From Sphingomonas crocodyli (GTDB taxonomy: Bacteria; Pseudomonadota; Alphaproteobacteria; Sphingomonadales; Sphingomonadaceae), in NCBI RefSeq assembly GCF_004005865.1, contig NZ_SACN01000001.1, positions 1,178,001 to 1,242,000 on the forward strand: a stretch of 64,000 nucleotides of DNA, in the 5' to 3' direction. Below, piece after piece: positions 16,226 to 24,488 of this stretch; within the stretch, counting starts at the first letter, position 1, and the number at the start of each line of letters is the position of its first letter. The notes beneath the pieces were generated by a model. That model was not told where the DNA came from, searched no databases, and saw only the letters and a program-made list of their open reading frames with translations. A program made the translations under genes and the position numbers.

Positions 16226-16692
16226 TCGTTTTCGACCTGCAGTGCGCGCAGGATCATGTGTTCGAAATCTGGTTCGGATCGTCGGACGACTATGAACGGC
16301 AAAAGGCGCGCGGGCTTGTGACCTGCCCCTATTGCGGATCGGACAAGGTCGAAAAGGCGGTAATGGCGCCGCGCGTCGGCGCGAAGGGCAATCAGCGCGC
16401 GGAGGTGGTGCCGGCCGACGCCTCCGTCCCGATGGCGGGCGGCGCGATCGATCCGGCGCAGCACAAGGCGATGATGGCGGCGCTGGCGAAGGTGCAGGCC
16501 AAGATGCTCGAAGGATCGGACAATGTCGGCGATCGCTTCGCCGACGAAGCCCGCGCGATGCATCTGGGCGAGGCCGACGCCCGCCCGATCCACGGGCGGG
16601 CTTCGCTGGAGGATGCCCGTGCGCTGGTGGAGGAGGGGGTGCCGGTTGCACCGCTGCCGCTGCCGGTGAGCGATCCGGGCAAGGTGAATTGA
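16222..16692 (+). CDS. DUF1178 family protein
   Basis: 156 residues. It begins with 'MIVFDLQCAQDHVFEIWFGSSDDYERQ' and a 'CPYCGSDKVEKAVMAPRVG' zinc-ribbon half, which is the hallmark of DUF1178, and ends in an acidic 'ASLEDARALVEEGVPVAPLPLPV' tail. Function unknown; probable zinc binding through the Cys residues at the N-terminus. GTG 16222 overlaps the nitrilase stop by 4 bases. The conserved grxC-nitrilase-DUF1178 linkage suggests involvement in thiol metabolism. Confidence 0.93.
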   Translation: MIVFDLQCAQDHVFEIWFGSSDDYERQKARGLVTCPYCGSDKVEKAVMAPRVGAKGNQRAEVVPADASVPMAGGAIDPAQHKAMMAALAKVQAKMLEGSDNVGDRFADEARAMHLGEADARPIHGRASLEDARALVEEGVPVAPLPLPVSDPGKVN

Positions 16693-16701
16693 TCCGATAG
16701 A

Positions 16702-16825
16702 ACCTCCCCGGAACGGGGAGGGGGACCATGCGCAGCATGGTGGAGGGGTTGGCGCGACACCTCTTGTTCAGGATTACCCCACCACCACGCCTTCGGCGCG
16801 GTCCCCCTCCCCGTTCCGGGGAGGT
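16702..16825. repeat. Intergenic palindromic repeat, family A copy 4
   Basis: 124 bp, diverged: ends ACCTCCCCGGAACGGGGAGG and its complement CCCCGTTCCGGGGAGGT, inner hairpin ACCATGCGCAGCATGGT. It lies between convergent genes. Confidence 0.88.
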
Positions 16826-16834
16826 CTTAGGGGG

Positions 16835-17413
16835 TTACGCAAACAACCGCGCATGTTCGTCGAACTTGCCGCGCGCCAGCAGGTCGGCCTGTTCGCGCCA
16901 GCGTTCCTCGGCGATTTCGCCGCGTTCGAGGCCCAGGCGGGCTTCGAGATCGGCTTCGTCGGCGGCGCTCAGCGCGAGGATGTCCTTGTAGCGATAGATA
17001 CCCAGATCGTTCAGCCGCTGTTCGCCGCCGCGGCCGACGCCGAAGATCAGCGAGAGATCGTCGCGCTGGCCAGAGGCCGCGGCGGCGATCGATCCGGCGG
17101 TGGCCGACGTGACGGGCGCGACTGCGGGGGCTGCGACCGCGCGATCCCGATCCCGCTCGAGTTCGGCGATGCGCGCGTCCTGCGCGGCGCGTTCCTTTTC
17201 GAGCAACGCGAGGCGATCGGACTGCGCCTGATGCGCGGCGAGGCGATCTTCATAGGTCGCCTGCTGCTTTTCCAGTTCGATCCGCCGATCGCGTTCGGCC
17301 AGATAGCCCTGCTTCCACTTGCGCCCGCCGGCCATCGTGAACAGGCCCAGCAGCCAGCCGAGGATCAGGACGAGACCGATGATCGCCCACTGGTTGGTCG
17401 AGAATTCGAACAC
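16835..17413 (-). CDS. Membrane-anchored coiled-coil protein with C-terminal helix-hairpin-helix-like domain
   Basis: 192 residues. One transmembrane helix (about 9-28), a long charged coiled coil (about 35-90, 'AERDRRIELEKQQATYEDRLAAHQAQ'), an Ala/Pro linker, then a C-terminal domain 'DLSLIFGVGRGGEQRLNDLGIYRYKDILALSAADEADLEARLG', which has the spacing of the helix-hairpin-helix domain 5 found in 'LOI-like' proteins. Such domains bind DNA or protein. Upstream, at 17446-17471, sits a good EcfG-type promoter, so it is probably part of the general stress regulon. Function otherwise unknown. Confidence 0.85.
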   Translation of the reverse strand: MFEFSTNQWAIIGLVLILGWLLGLFTMAGGRKWKQGYLAERDRRIELEKQQATYEDRLAAHQAQSDRLALLEKERAAQDARIAELERDRDRAVAAPAVAPVTSATAGSIAAAASGQRDDLSLIFGVGRGGEQRLNDLGIYRYKDILALSAADEADLEARLGLERGEIAEERWREQADLLARGKFDEHARLFA

Positions 17414-17445
17414 GCCTTAGACATCCCTGAAAGTTGCTGCACCGC

Positions 17446-17471
17446 AACGAATGGGAGGCGTTAAGGGTTCC
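17446..17471 (-). promoter_or_regulatory. EcfG-type general stress promoter
   Basis: On the minus strand GGAAC (17471-17467), a 17-base spacer and CGTT (17449-17446), ending 33 bases before the ATG of the membrane coiled-coil gene. This matches the alphaproteobacterial sigma-EcfG consensus. Confidence 0.7.
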
Positions 17472-17480
17472 CGAGTCCCA

Positions 17481-18473
17481 TTAATGGAACATGTTGTCGC
17501 TGATCGAGCAGGCGGCAGGGCCGAGGATGACGATGAACAGCACCGGCAGGATGAACATGATCAGCGGAACGGTCATGATCGCGGGCAGGCGCGCGGCCTT
17601 TTCTTCGGCCTTCATCATGCGTTCGTGGCGGAATTCGGCCGAGAGGACGCGGAGGGCAGCCGCGAGCGGGGTGCCGTATTTCTCGGTCTGCACCATCGTG
17701 GTCACGACGCCGCGGATCGATTCGAGGTTCACGCGCTTGGCGAGGTTCTCGAACGCCATGCGCCGATCGGTGAGGAAGCCCAATTCGATCGCGGTCAGCG
17801 CGAATTCGTCGCCCAGTTCGGGATAAGCCTTGCTCAGTTCGCGCGCGACGCGGTTGAACGCCATGTCGACGGTCAGGCCGGCTTCGGCGCAGATCACCAT
17901 CAGATCGAGCGCGTCGGGAAGCGCCTTGCGGATTTCCTTCTGACGCTTGGTGATCAGGTTCTTCACATAGATGTCGGGCGCCTTGTAGCTGAGCACCAGC
18001 GAACCCGCGACGATCATATATTTCTTGAAGGCCGAAGCTTCCGGAAACCAGTTGAGCAGATAGACGCCGATCGCCGCGGTGCCGCCGATCAGGATCGGGG
18101 CGACCAGACGAAAGAAGATGACCGTGATCGCCGCATCCTTCGTGCGGATACCCGCGCGCGACAGATTGAGCGCCGCATCCTTGAGCTGCGTATCCTGCAG
18201 CATCTTCATCGAACCCAGGACCGACTTCATCCAGTCGATCTTGGCGTTCTTCTGCTCCAGCTTGGCGCGGCGGCGCGTCTTGGAGGCGGCGACGCCGGCC
18301 TTCAGCTGTTCGCGGCGATCGTTGAGCGCCTTCACGCGGCGCGCCATCGGATCGCGCGCGAAGGTTTTCACCATCGAATGGCCCAGGATCAGGACGACGA
18401 CGGCGGTGGCCAGCGCCATGCCGATCGAAATGACCGTATGGTAGAAAGCGGCATCGGGGGCGTGCGGGCTCAT
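17481..18473 (-). CDS. tadC: Tad pilus inner-membrane platform protein TadC
   Basis: 330 residues of the GspF/TadC superfamily. Helices near 12-32, 115-150 and 295-325 frame a cytosolic helical domain 'RKALPDALDLMVICAEAGLTVDMAFNRVA' and 'ALTAIELGFLTDRRMAFENLAKRV'. With TadB it forms the membrane platform on which the Flp pilus is assembled. It is the last gene of the cluster and starts 4 bases after the tadB stop. Its 3' end is 10 bases from a stress promoter of the next gene. Confidence 0.94.
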   Translation of the reverse strand: MSPHAPDAAFYHTVISIGMALATAVVVLILGHSMVKTFARDPMARRVKALNDRREQLKAGVAASKTRRRAKLEQKNAKIDWMKSVLGSMKMLQDTQLKDAALNLSRAGIRTKDAAITVIFFRLVAPILIGGTAAIGVYLLNWFPEASAFKKYMIVAGSLVLSYKAPDIYVKNLITKRQKEIRKALPDALDLMVICAEAGLTVDMAFNRVARELSKAYPELGDEFALTAIELGFLTDRRMAFENLAKRVNLESIRGVVTTMVQTEKYGTPLAAALRVLSAEFRHERMMKAEEKAARLPAIMTVPLIMFILPVLFIVILGPAACSISDNMFH

Positions 18474-18477
18474 CGCG

Positions 18478-19452
18478 TCAGATCTCGAAGTTGATCATTT
18501 CGCGCATGATGAACGCGCCGATGGACATCCAGACGAGGCCCACGCCACCCGCGATCATCAGCCGCGTGTCGTGGAAGAAACCGCCCATATAGGCGGGGCT
18601 GATGAAGCTGATCAGGCCGAACACGACGAAGGGCAAAGCGCCGATGATATAGGCGGACGCCTTCGATTCGGACGACATCGCCGAAATCTTCAGCTTCATC
18701 TGCATGCGCTTGCGCAGCACGTCGGCCAGGTTGCTGAGCGTCTCGGCCAGATTGCCGCCGGTCTCGCGCTGGATCGCCAGCGTGATGACGAAGAACTGGA
18801 ATTCGGCGGTGCCGATCCGGTCCGCCGTATCCTGCAACGCGCCTTCGAGCGTGCGGCCGATCTTCATGCGATCGGCGACGGTGCGGAATTCCTCGCCTAC
18901 CGGGCCGTCGATTTCGGAGCCGACGGCGCCGATCGTCTCGGAAATGGGCAGGCCGGCGCGCAGGCCGCGGACCAGCAGCTCGATCGCGTCGGGAAAGCGG
19001 CTGATGAACCCGTTCAGCCGGCGCTTGACCAGCGAGGTCAGCACCATGCGCGGGATCGCAAGGCCGATCGCGGCGCCGAGCATCAGCGCCATCAGGAAGG
19101 GGAAGCCATAGGCCCAGAGCAGCACGAAGGGCACGAAGCCCGCCGCGGCCGAGACGATGTAGAATTGCTTGGGCGTCCAATCCTTGCCCGCCGCATCGAT
19201 GCGCAGGGCGAGGTCGGCGGGGCCGGGGACGAGGCTGGCGAACAGCGAACCCTGCCGCGCGGCCAGCGCAGCGCGGCTCGACAGGAGCTTGCGCACCTGT
19301 TCGCTGACCACGGCTTCACCGGCGGTGGCGTGGCGCGACTTGATCGATGCGAGCCGTCGCGCCTTGGCGCGCGCCGACGCAGGCCGCGCGATCGCCCAGG
19401 CGACGGCGAGCATGCTCGTCATCAGGAAGGTGAAGATGAGGAGGGTGGTCAC
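18478..19452 (-). CDS. tadB: Tad pilus inner-membrane platform protein TadB
   Basis: 324 residues from GTG 19452. N-terminal helix (1-22), paired helices at about 100-135, the conserved 'FPDAIELLVRGLRAGLPISETIG' and 'LAIQRETGGNLAETLSNLADVLRKR' cytosolic segments of the GspF domain, and two C-terminal helices. It partners TadC. In most alphaproteobacteria the CpaF/TadA ATPase gene lies between cpaE and tadB; here only 24 bases separate cpaE and tadB and no ATPase is present. Confidence 0.95.
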   Translation of the reverse strand: MTTLLIFTFLMTSMLAVAWAIARPASARAKARRLASIKSRHATAGEAVVSEQVRKLLSSRAALAARQGSLFASLVPGPADLALRIDAAGKDWTPKQFYIVSAAAGFVPFVLLWAYGFPFLMALMLGAAIGLAIPRMVLTSLVKRRLNGFISRFPDAIELLVRGLRAGLPISETIGAVGSEIDGPVGEEFRTVADRMKIGRTLEGALQDTADRIGTAEFQFFVITLAIQRETGGNLAETLSNLADVLRKRMQMKLKISAMSSESKASAYIIGALPFVVFGLISFISPAYMGGFFHDTRLMIAGGVGLVWMSIGAFIMREMINFEI

Positions 19453-19476
19453 CCTATGCGCGCCTCAGCCGTCCGC

Positions 19477-20739
19477 TTACTTCTTCACGCCCGAAGGCTT
19501 GGCCTTGAAGATCGTCACCAGCTCATCGAGCAGCGACGCCTTCTTGGTTTCGGCGGTGTCGTCCTCGGTGACGAGTTCGAGCAGCTTCTTGGCGATCTGG
19601 CCGATGCCCTGGCCCAGCTTCGACGATTTGCCGGCGTCGGCGATCGACTTGCCGAGCTTGGCGGCATTGACGACCTGCTTGTGATCATAGGGCAGCAGGA
19701 AATCGACCGAGCGTTCGATCGAGCTTTCGAAATCCTTGCGGCTGATCTCGGTCAGGCTGGGCGCGACCTTGTTGGCGACGATCAGCACGCCGGCCTGCGG
19801 CGCGTTGGTCTTCAGCCACGCAAGGATGCGGATCGTGTCGCGGGTCGCCGCCAGCGTCAGATCGACCACTAGCACCACCGACTGCACGTCGTGGAACAGG
19901 TGCGGATGCTGGATCATCATGTGGCGGGGAATGTCGACGACGGTGCATTCGAACGCCGCCTTCATTTCCTCCTGAAGCTGATAATAAGCCTGTCCGTCGG
20001 TGACGATCGGATTGCCGATCGGCGCTTCGGCCGAAAGGACCGCCAGCTTGTCGTTCGCCTTCACCAGCGCGCGTTCGAGGAACAGGCCGTCGATGCGCGC
20101 GGGATTGTCGATCGCGTCGGTGAGGCCACGGCCCGGCTCGAGATCGAGCGAGAGCGCGCCAGTGCCGAAATGGACGTCGAGGTCGAGCAGGGCGGTCGAA
20201 TGGCCGCCGGTTTCGCCCATCAGCCACGCAAGCGAGCTGGCGACCGTCGACGCGCCGACGCCGCCGCGCACGCCGATCACCGCGGTCATCAGGTGGATGC
20301 GGATATCGTCCGCGCTGCCGTGGCGCGGGCCCATCAGCATCATCTGTGCGGTGGCGAAACTGTCACGCACCTGATCGGCGGTGAAGGGCTTGAGCAGATA
20401 ATCCTGAATGCCGCTGTTCAGCAGTTCGCGATACATGCGGACATCGTTGATCGCGCCGCACGCGATCACGGCGGTGCCGGGTTCGCATACTTCGGCCAGC
20501 GCGTTGATATCGCCCAGCGGATCGGCGCAATCGGACAAGTCGACGAACAGGATCGTCGGGCTGGCCGATACCGACAGCGACTGGATCGCCGTGCGAATGC
20601 CGCCCTTGGACACCGATTCCGGCGGCCAGCCGAGTTCGAAGGCGAGCGGCTTGAGCAGTTCGGCCGACAGATCGTCGCAGACATAGGCCGCGAACGGGTG
20701 CCGGGTCGCTGCGGCCGTCGGGTTGAAGGGCGCGTTCAT
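19477..20739 (-). CDS. cpaE: Pilus assembly protein CpaE/TadZ
   Basis: 420 residues. An N-terminal pseudo-receiver (about 20-140) is followed by a MinD/ParA-type ATPase domain whose P-loop reads 'GVRGGVGASTVASS': the first signature Lys of the deviant Walker A is Arg, as is usual in TadZ. 'LDLDVHFGTGALSLDLEPGRGL' and 'VVLVVDLTLAATRDTIRIL' follow. It localises the pilus machine to a cell pole. A C-terminal Lys-rich extension ends the protein. It starts 1 base before the cpaD stop. Confidence 0.94.
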   Translation of the reverse strand: MNAPFNPTAAATRHPFAAYVCDDLSAELLKPLAFELGWPPESVSKGGIRTAIQSLSVSASPTILFVDLSDCADPLGDINALAEVCEPGTAVIACGAINDVRMYRELLNSGIQDYLLKPFTADQVRDSFATAQMMLMGPRHGSADDIRIHLMTAVIGVRGGVGASTVASSLAWLMGETGGHSTALLDLDVHFGTGALSLDLEPGRGLTDAIDNPARIDGLFLERALVKANDKLAVLSAEAPIGNPIVTDGQAYYQLQEEMKAAFECTVVDIPRHMMIQHPHLFHDVQSVVLVVDLTLAATRDTIRILAWLKTNAPQAGVLIVANKVAPSLTEISRKDFESSIERSVDFLLPYDHKQVVNAAKLGKSIADAGKSSKLGQGIGQIAKKLLELVTEDDTAETKKASLLDELVTIFKAKPSGVKK

Positions 20740-20740
20740 A

Positions 20741-21382
20741 TCAATTGCCTCCCTTCGTCGATTCTTGCTTCAGCCCCTGCTTCGACGTCGGTTCGGACGC
20801 GCGCCATGCGCGGACCGCGCGGGTCGCGCCCTCGGCATTGTCGGCGCCCGAAGCTTCGGCCCCGCGCACCAGATCTTCCGGATTGGCGATCATCGCGGCG
20901 AGCGCGCTGTTGGTCGCGCAGCCATAGTTGGACGATGTCGAGGCGGTGAAATTGGGCTGCGACGGCTGGCTGTAATCGGGGCAGCCGGGGACGCTGGCGG
21001 TCGAACGGCTGACGACGATGCGCAGATAGCCGCCGGGGATCGCGCCTTCGGTCGCGGGCGCACCGCGGCTCATCAGCAGGCCGTAGCCGCCGACGATCTT
21101 CGCGACGTCGGCCGCAGCGCCGCTGCTGCCCGCCTGCGACGCATCCAGGCTGACGCGGTCGCCATAGCCGAGGTCGATCGCGCGGAACCACTGATCGACC
21201 TTGTCGGCCTGATCGGGGCTGAGCCCGGCGGCAGGTACGTCGAGCACATAGTCGGATCGCGAGACGACCGGCTGGTGGACCGAGTCCACCGTCCGGTTGA
21301 AGCGATCCGCCAGCGCGGGCGACAGCGGAAGCCCGATCAGGGCGAGGGAGAGGATGGCGCGATGCATCGTCTGATGTCCCAT
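20741..21382 (-). CDS. cpaD: Pilus assembly protein CpaD
   Basis: 213 residues. A Sec signal peptide ends near 'LSPALA' (about residue 25); unlike many CpaD proteins no lipobox Cys follows. The periplasmic part has the family segments 'DYVLDVPAAGLSPDQADKVDQWF', 'GYLRIVVSR' and 'NYGCATNSALAAMIANPEDLVRG', with two Cys that could pair. It probably assists the secretin. Its ATG overlaps the cpaC stop by one base (TGATG). Confidence 0.92.
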   Translation of the reverse strand: MGHQTMHRAILSLALIGLPLSPALADRFNRTVDSVHQPVVSRSDYVLDVPAAGLSPDQADKVDQWFRAIDLGYGDRVSLDASQAGSSGAAADVAKIVGGYGLLMSRGAPATEGAIPGGYLRIVVSRSTASVPGCPDYSQPSQPNFTASTSSNYGCATNSALAAMIANPEDLVRGAEASGADNAEGATRAVRAWRASEPTSKQGLKQESTKGGN

Positions 21383-22923
21383 CAGTAGATCGAGAAGCCC
21401 GCATCGGGGATCGATGCGGTCTGGGTGGTGGACTTGGGCGCGGCCTTCGACACCGGACCCTGCGGAGCGGGGATGGTGCGGGCGGGCGCGGCCTGCGGCA
21501 CGGCGGGCTTGGCGCCCGGCTTGCCGCTGAAGATCTGGCCGGCGATGATCGCTTCGCCATCGGTCGGCGCGCGCATCCCATCGGTCGGCAGCGCGATCTG
21601 CGAAGCGGAGACCGGGCGCACCAGATAGGGTGTGACGACGACCATCAATTCGGTCTCGTTGCGCTTGAAGCCGGTGGAACGGAACAGATTGCCCAGGATC
21701 GGCAGGTCGCCCAGGAACGGCGCCTTGTCGATCGTGTTGTTCGACGTGTTCGACAGCAGGCCGCCGATCACGAAGGCCTGGCCCGAACCGAGCTCGACCG
21801 TCGTTTCCATACGACGCGTGGTGATGCCGGGGATTTCTATCGAGCCGACCTTCACAGCACCGGCCGACGACAGCTGCGACACTTCGGGACGGACGCGCAG
21901 CGAGATGCGGCCGCCCGACAGCACCGTCGGGGTGAAGGACAGGCTGACGCCGTACTGCTTGAACTCGACCGAAACGGCGCCCAGACCCTGCGACAGCGGG
22001 ATCGGGATTTCGCCGCCGGCCAGGAAGCTGGCAGTCTCGCCCGACATTGCGGTCAGGTTCGGCTCGGCAAGCGTGGTGAGCTGGCCGTCGGTTTCGGCAA
22101 GGTCGAGCGTGGCGAGCAGGTCCATGCCCAGCATATGCTTGGCGAAGCCCAGCGTGGTCGCGCCCACCGCATTGTTGAACTTATATTCGGTGCCGTTGGG
22201 CAGGCCGGTGACGGGATCGGTCGTCGTGGTGATCGTGCCCGCATCGCCGCGGCCCACGCCGAACAGGAAACCGCCCGACGTGTCCTGGCTCAGCAGGTTG
22301 ACGCCCACCGACTTGGCGAAGGCGCGGTTCACCTCCGCGATCTTCACGCGCAGCTGAACCTGCAGCGGCGTGGCCGACTTGATCCGGTTGACGACCTGAA
22401 CGCCGTCGCCGTCCTTGCCGGCGCCGACGAACTTTTCGACCAGCTTCTGCGCTTCCTCGACATCCGCCGGGGCTGCGACCGTGCCGGTGAGCAGGACGAT
22501 GCCGTTCATCGTCGTCGCCTTGATGTCCGCATCGGGCATGGCGAGCTTGAGCATCGTTTCGACGTTGGTGATATTCTTGTCGACGCGCACCGTGGACGAC
22601 CAGACGACCTTGCCGGTCGCGTCGGTCGCATAGACCACCGTCGAACCGCCGCCCTTGCCGAAGACGTAGAGCTGGCTACGCGAGCGCGCCTGCACATCGG
22701 CGACGGCGGGATCGGCGACGAACAGGTCGCTCATCGCCGCGGGCAGCTGCACAAGCTGGCCCTGGCCGATCGACAGCGTCATCACGTCGGTCGGCTTGGC
22801 CGTCAGCGCGTGACGGGTGACGCCGCTCGACGGGGTCGCGGCCGACGCGCCGTTGGTGGGCGCGAGGGCGAGACCCAGCAGGATCGCTCCGGTGATCAGA
22901 GGGGCGGTGTTACGCATACGCAT
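21382..22923 (-). CDS. cpaC: Tad pilus outer-membrane secretin CpaC/RcpA
   Basis: 513 residues from ATG 22923 (RBS 'GGAGAG' 9 bases upstream; a second ATG lies two codons inside). Signal peptide ends near 'NGASA'. Then an N-terminal pilus-secretin domain ('TLSIGQGQLVQLPAAMSDLFVADP'), a BON-like repeat ('VLLTGTVAAPADVEEAQKLVEKFV') and the secretin core ('VQLRVKIAEVNRAFAKSVGVN' to 'PFLGDLPILGNLFRSTGFKRNETELMVVVTPYLV'). It forms the outer-membrane ring through which the Flp pilus passes. A Pro/Ala-rich tail follows. Confidence 0.95.
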   Translation of the reverse strand: MRMRNTAPLITGAILLGLALAPTNGASAATPSSGVTRHALTAKPTDVMTLSIGQGQLVQLPAAMSDLFVADPAVADVQARSRSQLYVFGKGGGSTVVYATDATGKVVWSSTVRVDKNITNVETMLKLAMPDADIKATTMNGIVLLTGTVAAPADVEEAQKLVEKFVGAGKDGDGVQVVNRIKSATPLQVQLRVKIAEVNRAFAKSVGVNLLSQDTSGGFLFGVGRGDAGTITTTTDPVTGLPNGTEYKFNNAVGATTLGFAKHMLGMDLLATLDLAETDGQLTTLAEPNLTAMSGETASFLAGGEIPIPLSQGLGAVSVEFKQYGVSLSFTPTVLSGGRISLRVRPEVSQLSSAGAVKVGSIEIPGITTRRMETTVELGSGQAFVIGGLLSNTSNNTIDKAPFLGDLPILGNLFRSTGFKRNETELMVVVTPYLVRPVSASQIALPTDGMRAPTDGEAIIAGQIFSGKPGAKPAVPQAAPARTIPAPQGPVSKAAPKSTTQTASIPDAGFSIY

Positions 22924-22924
22924 C

Positions 22925-23917
22925 TCAATTCTCTCCCGCCGCCGTGGCCGAGCCGCGGCGGATGGTGACGATCGGCTTGGGCGCGCCACCACCCATCGGG
23001 GTGGCCAGCGGCGTGCCGCCGGCGACCTTCGCGGGCACCGAGCTGCGCTGGAAGCGCGAGACATCGGCGCCGACGGTGTAGGTCGGGTTGGTATCGATCG
23101 GGGTCGACGAAAGCTGGAGCATCAGCTGGCGTTCGGCGCGGGCGTCGGCGGGGGCCGAAACCTGGCCGTTGGCGATCGCATCCTCAAGCTGCGCCTTGTC
23201 GTCGGCGATCGAACGGAGCGACAGCGACAGCTGCCCCATCGTCTGCGCGACGGCGATCTTCTCGGCGATTTTCGGCGTCGCCTCCAGCGTGACGTTCGAA
23301 TATTGCGCGACGACGGTCTTGCCGGCCTCGTCGACGGTCTTGTCGGTCTTTTGATCGGTGGCGAGGACGCGGATGTTGCGGATGATCGTCTCGGCCGCCT
23401 TCAGCGGCGGGCCATCGCCGCCGCCGGGCACTTCCTGCGCCAGCAGCAGATCGACCCGGTCGCCCGGAAACACGAAGCCCGCGACGCTCGACTGCGCCGA
23501 CACGGCGACCGTCACGGCGCGCATGCCCGGCCCCAGTGCGGCGGCGAGGAAGCCACGATCGCCCGGCTTCACCAGCGAACCCTGCGTCACCGGCTGACCG
23601 GCGGTCACGGGGACGCGAACGACCGTGCCCGTCAGCGAGGCGATGTCGGATTCACCCTTCACATAATAATTCTTCGCGTCGACCAGATCGGCGGGCCAAC
23701 GCTGATACCGGACGCTTTCCGGGCCGATGATCGTGCCGACCGGCAAAGCGCGCGATGCGACCAGCACTTCGGGGCCGGACGGCACGGGCGCGGCGGCGAC
23801 GGCCGCAGGCGCGGCAACCGCTTCGGGTTCGCCCCCGAACATGCCGCGTGCGAAGAAGGCGGATACACCCGCCATCAACAGCGCCACGATCAGCAACAGC
23901 AATTTCCTAGCGTCCAT
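22925..23917 (-). CDS. cpaB: Flp pilus assembly protein CpaB/RcpC
   Basis: 330 residues. A transmembrane/signal helix at 5-25 ('LLLLIVALLMAGVSAFFA'), then an SAF domain ('VLVASRALPVGTIIGPESVRYQRWP', 'GTVVRVPVTAGQPVTQGSLV') and the RcpC domain ('GPGMRAVTVAVSAQSSVAGFVFPGDRVDLLL', 'QTMGQLSLSLRS'). A periplasmic factor likely linking the secretin to peptidoglycan. It ends 1 base before the cpaC start codon. Confidence 0.94.
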   Translation of the reverse strand: MDARKLLLLIVALLMAGVSAFFARGMFGGEPEAVAAPAAVAAAPVPSGPEVLVASRALPVGTIIGPESVRYQRWPADLVDAKNYYVKGESDIASLTGTVVRVPVTAGQPVTQGSLVKPGDRGFLAAALGPGMRAVTVAVSAQSSVAGFVFPGDRVDLLLAQEVPGGGDGPPLKAAETIIRNIRVLATDQKTDKTVDEAGKTVVAQYSNVTLEATPKIAEKIAVAQTMGQLSLSLRSIADDKAQLEDAIANGQVSAPADARAERQLMLQLSSTPIDTNPTYTVGADVSRFQRSSVPAKVAGGTPLATPMGGGAPKPIVTIRRGSATAAGEN

Positions 23918-23965
23918 CGTCGGAAAGCCTCGTCCTTGAGCGCAAACGTTCGCTCGATGTCGTCT

Positions 23966-24439
23966 TTATGCAGCGCGGATGGTTAACAACCCGTTTGCCA
24001 TGACCCAGAAGCCGCCCAGCGCGATCGCGATGCCATAAGGCACCTCGGGCGGGGCTTCGTTCGGGCGGAAACGGGCACGGATGGCCAGGAAGCCGGCGAT
24101 CAGGCCGCCGGCGATCGCGGTCACGAACAGCATCGGCAGGACCAGCGGCATCGGCAGCCAGAGCGCGAAGGCGCCCATCATCTTCACATCGCCGCCGCCC
24201 ATGATGCGCAGCGCGAACAGCGTTGCGAACACCGCAAACAGACCGAAGGCCAGGATCACGCGCAGCCCGATATCGGGCCACAGCGGATAGCCGCCGACGA
24301 ACCACCACACGATCGCAAGCAATGCGATCACGGCGTTCAGCTCGTTGCTGATGATCCGGCTGCGCAGATCGGTCCACGCCGCCATCAGCAGCAGGACCGA
24401 CAAGACGGCCGCGAAAATATCGGATGCATCGGTAATCAT
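23966..24439 (-). CDS. cpaA: Prepilin peptidase CpaA/TadV
   Basis: 157-residue A24 aspartic membrane peptidase without the N-methylase domain. Two catalytic Asp are visible: 'TDLRSRIISN' (about residue 23) and 'GGGDVKMMGAF' (about 87). Five to six transmembrane helices. It would cleave the leader of Flp-type prepilins, yet no prepilin gene is seen in the window. First gene of the minus-strand Tad cluster, 48 bases ahead of cpaB. Confidence 0.94.
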   Translation of the reverse strand: MITDASDIFAAVLSVLLLMAAWTDLRSRIISNELNAVIALLAIVWWFVGGYPLWPDIGLRVILAFGLFAVFATLFALRIMGGGDVKMMGAFALWLPMPLVLPMLFVTAIAGGLIAGFLAIRARFRPNEAPPEVPYGIAIALGGFWVMANGLLTIRAA

Positions 24440-24488
24440 GGTTAAGGAGAACTAGACGGAGGCGGTTACCAAACCGTAAGCGGGCCTT

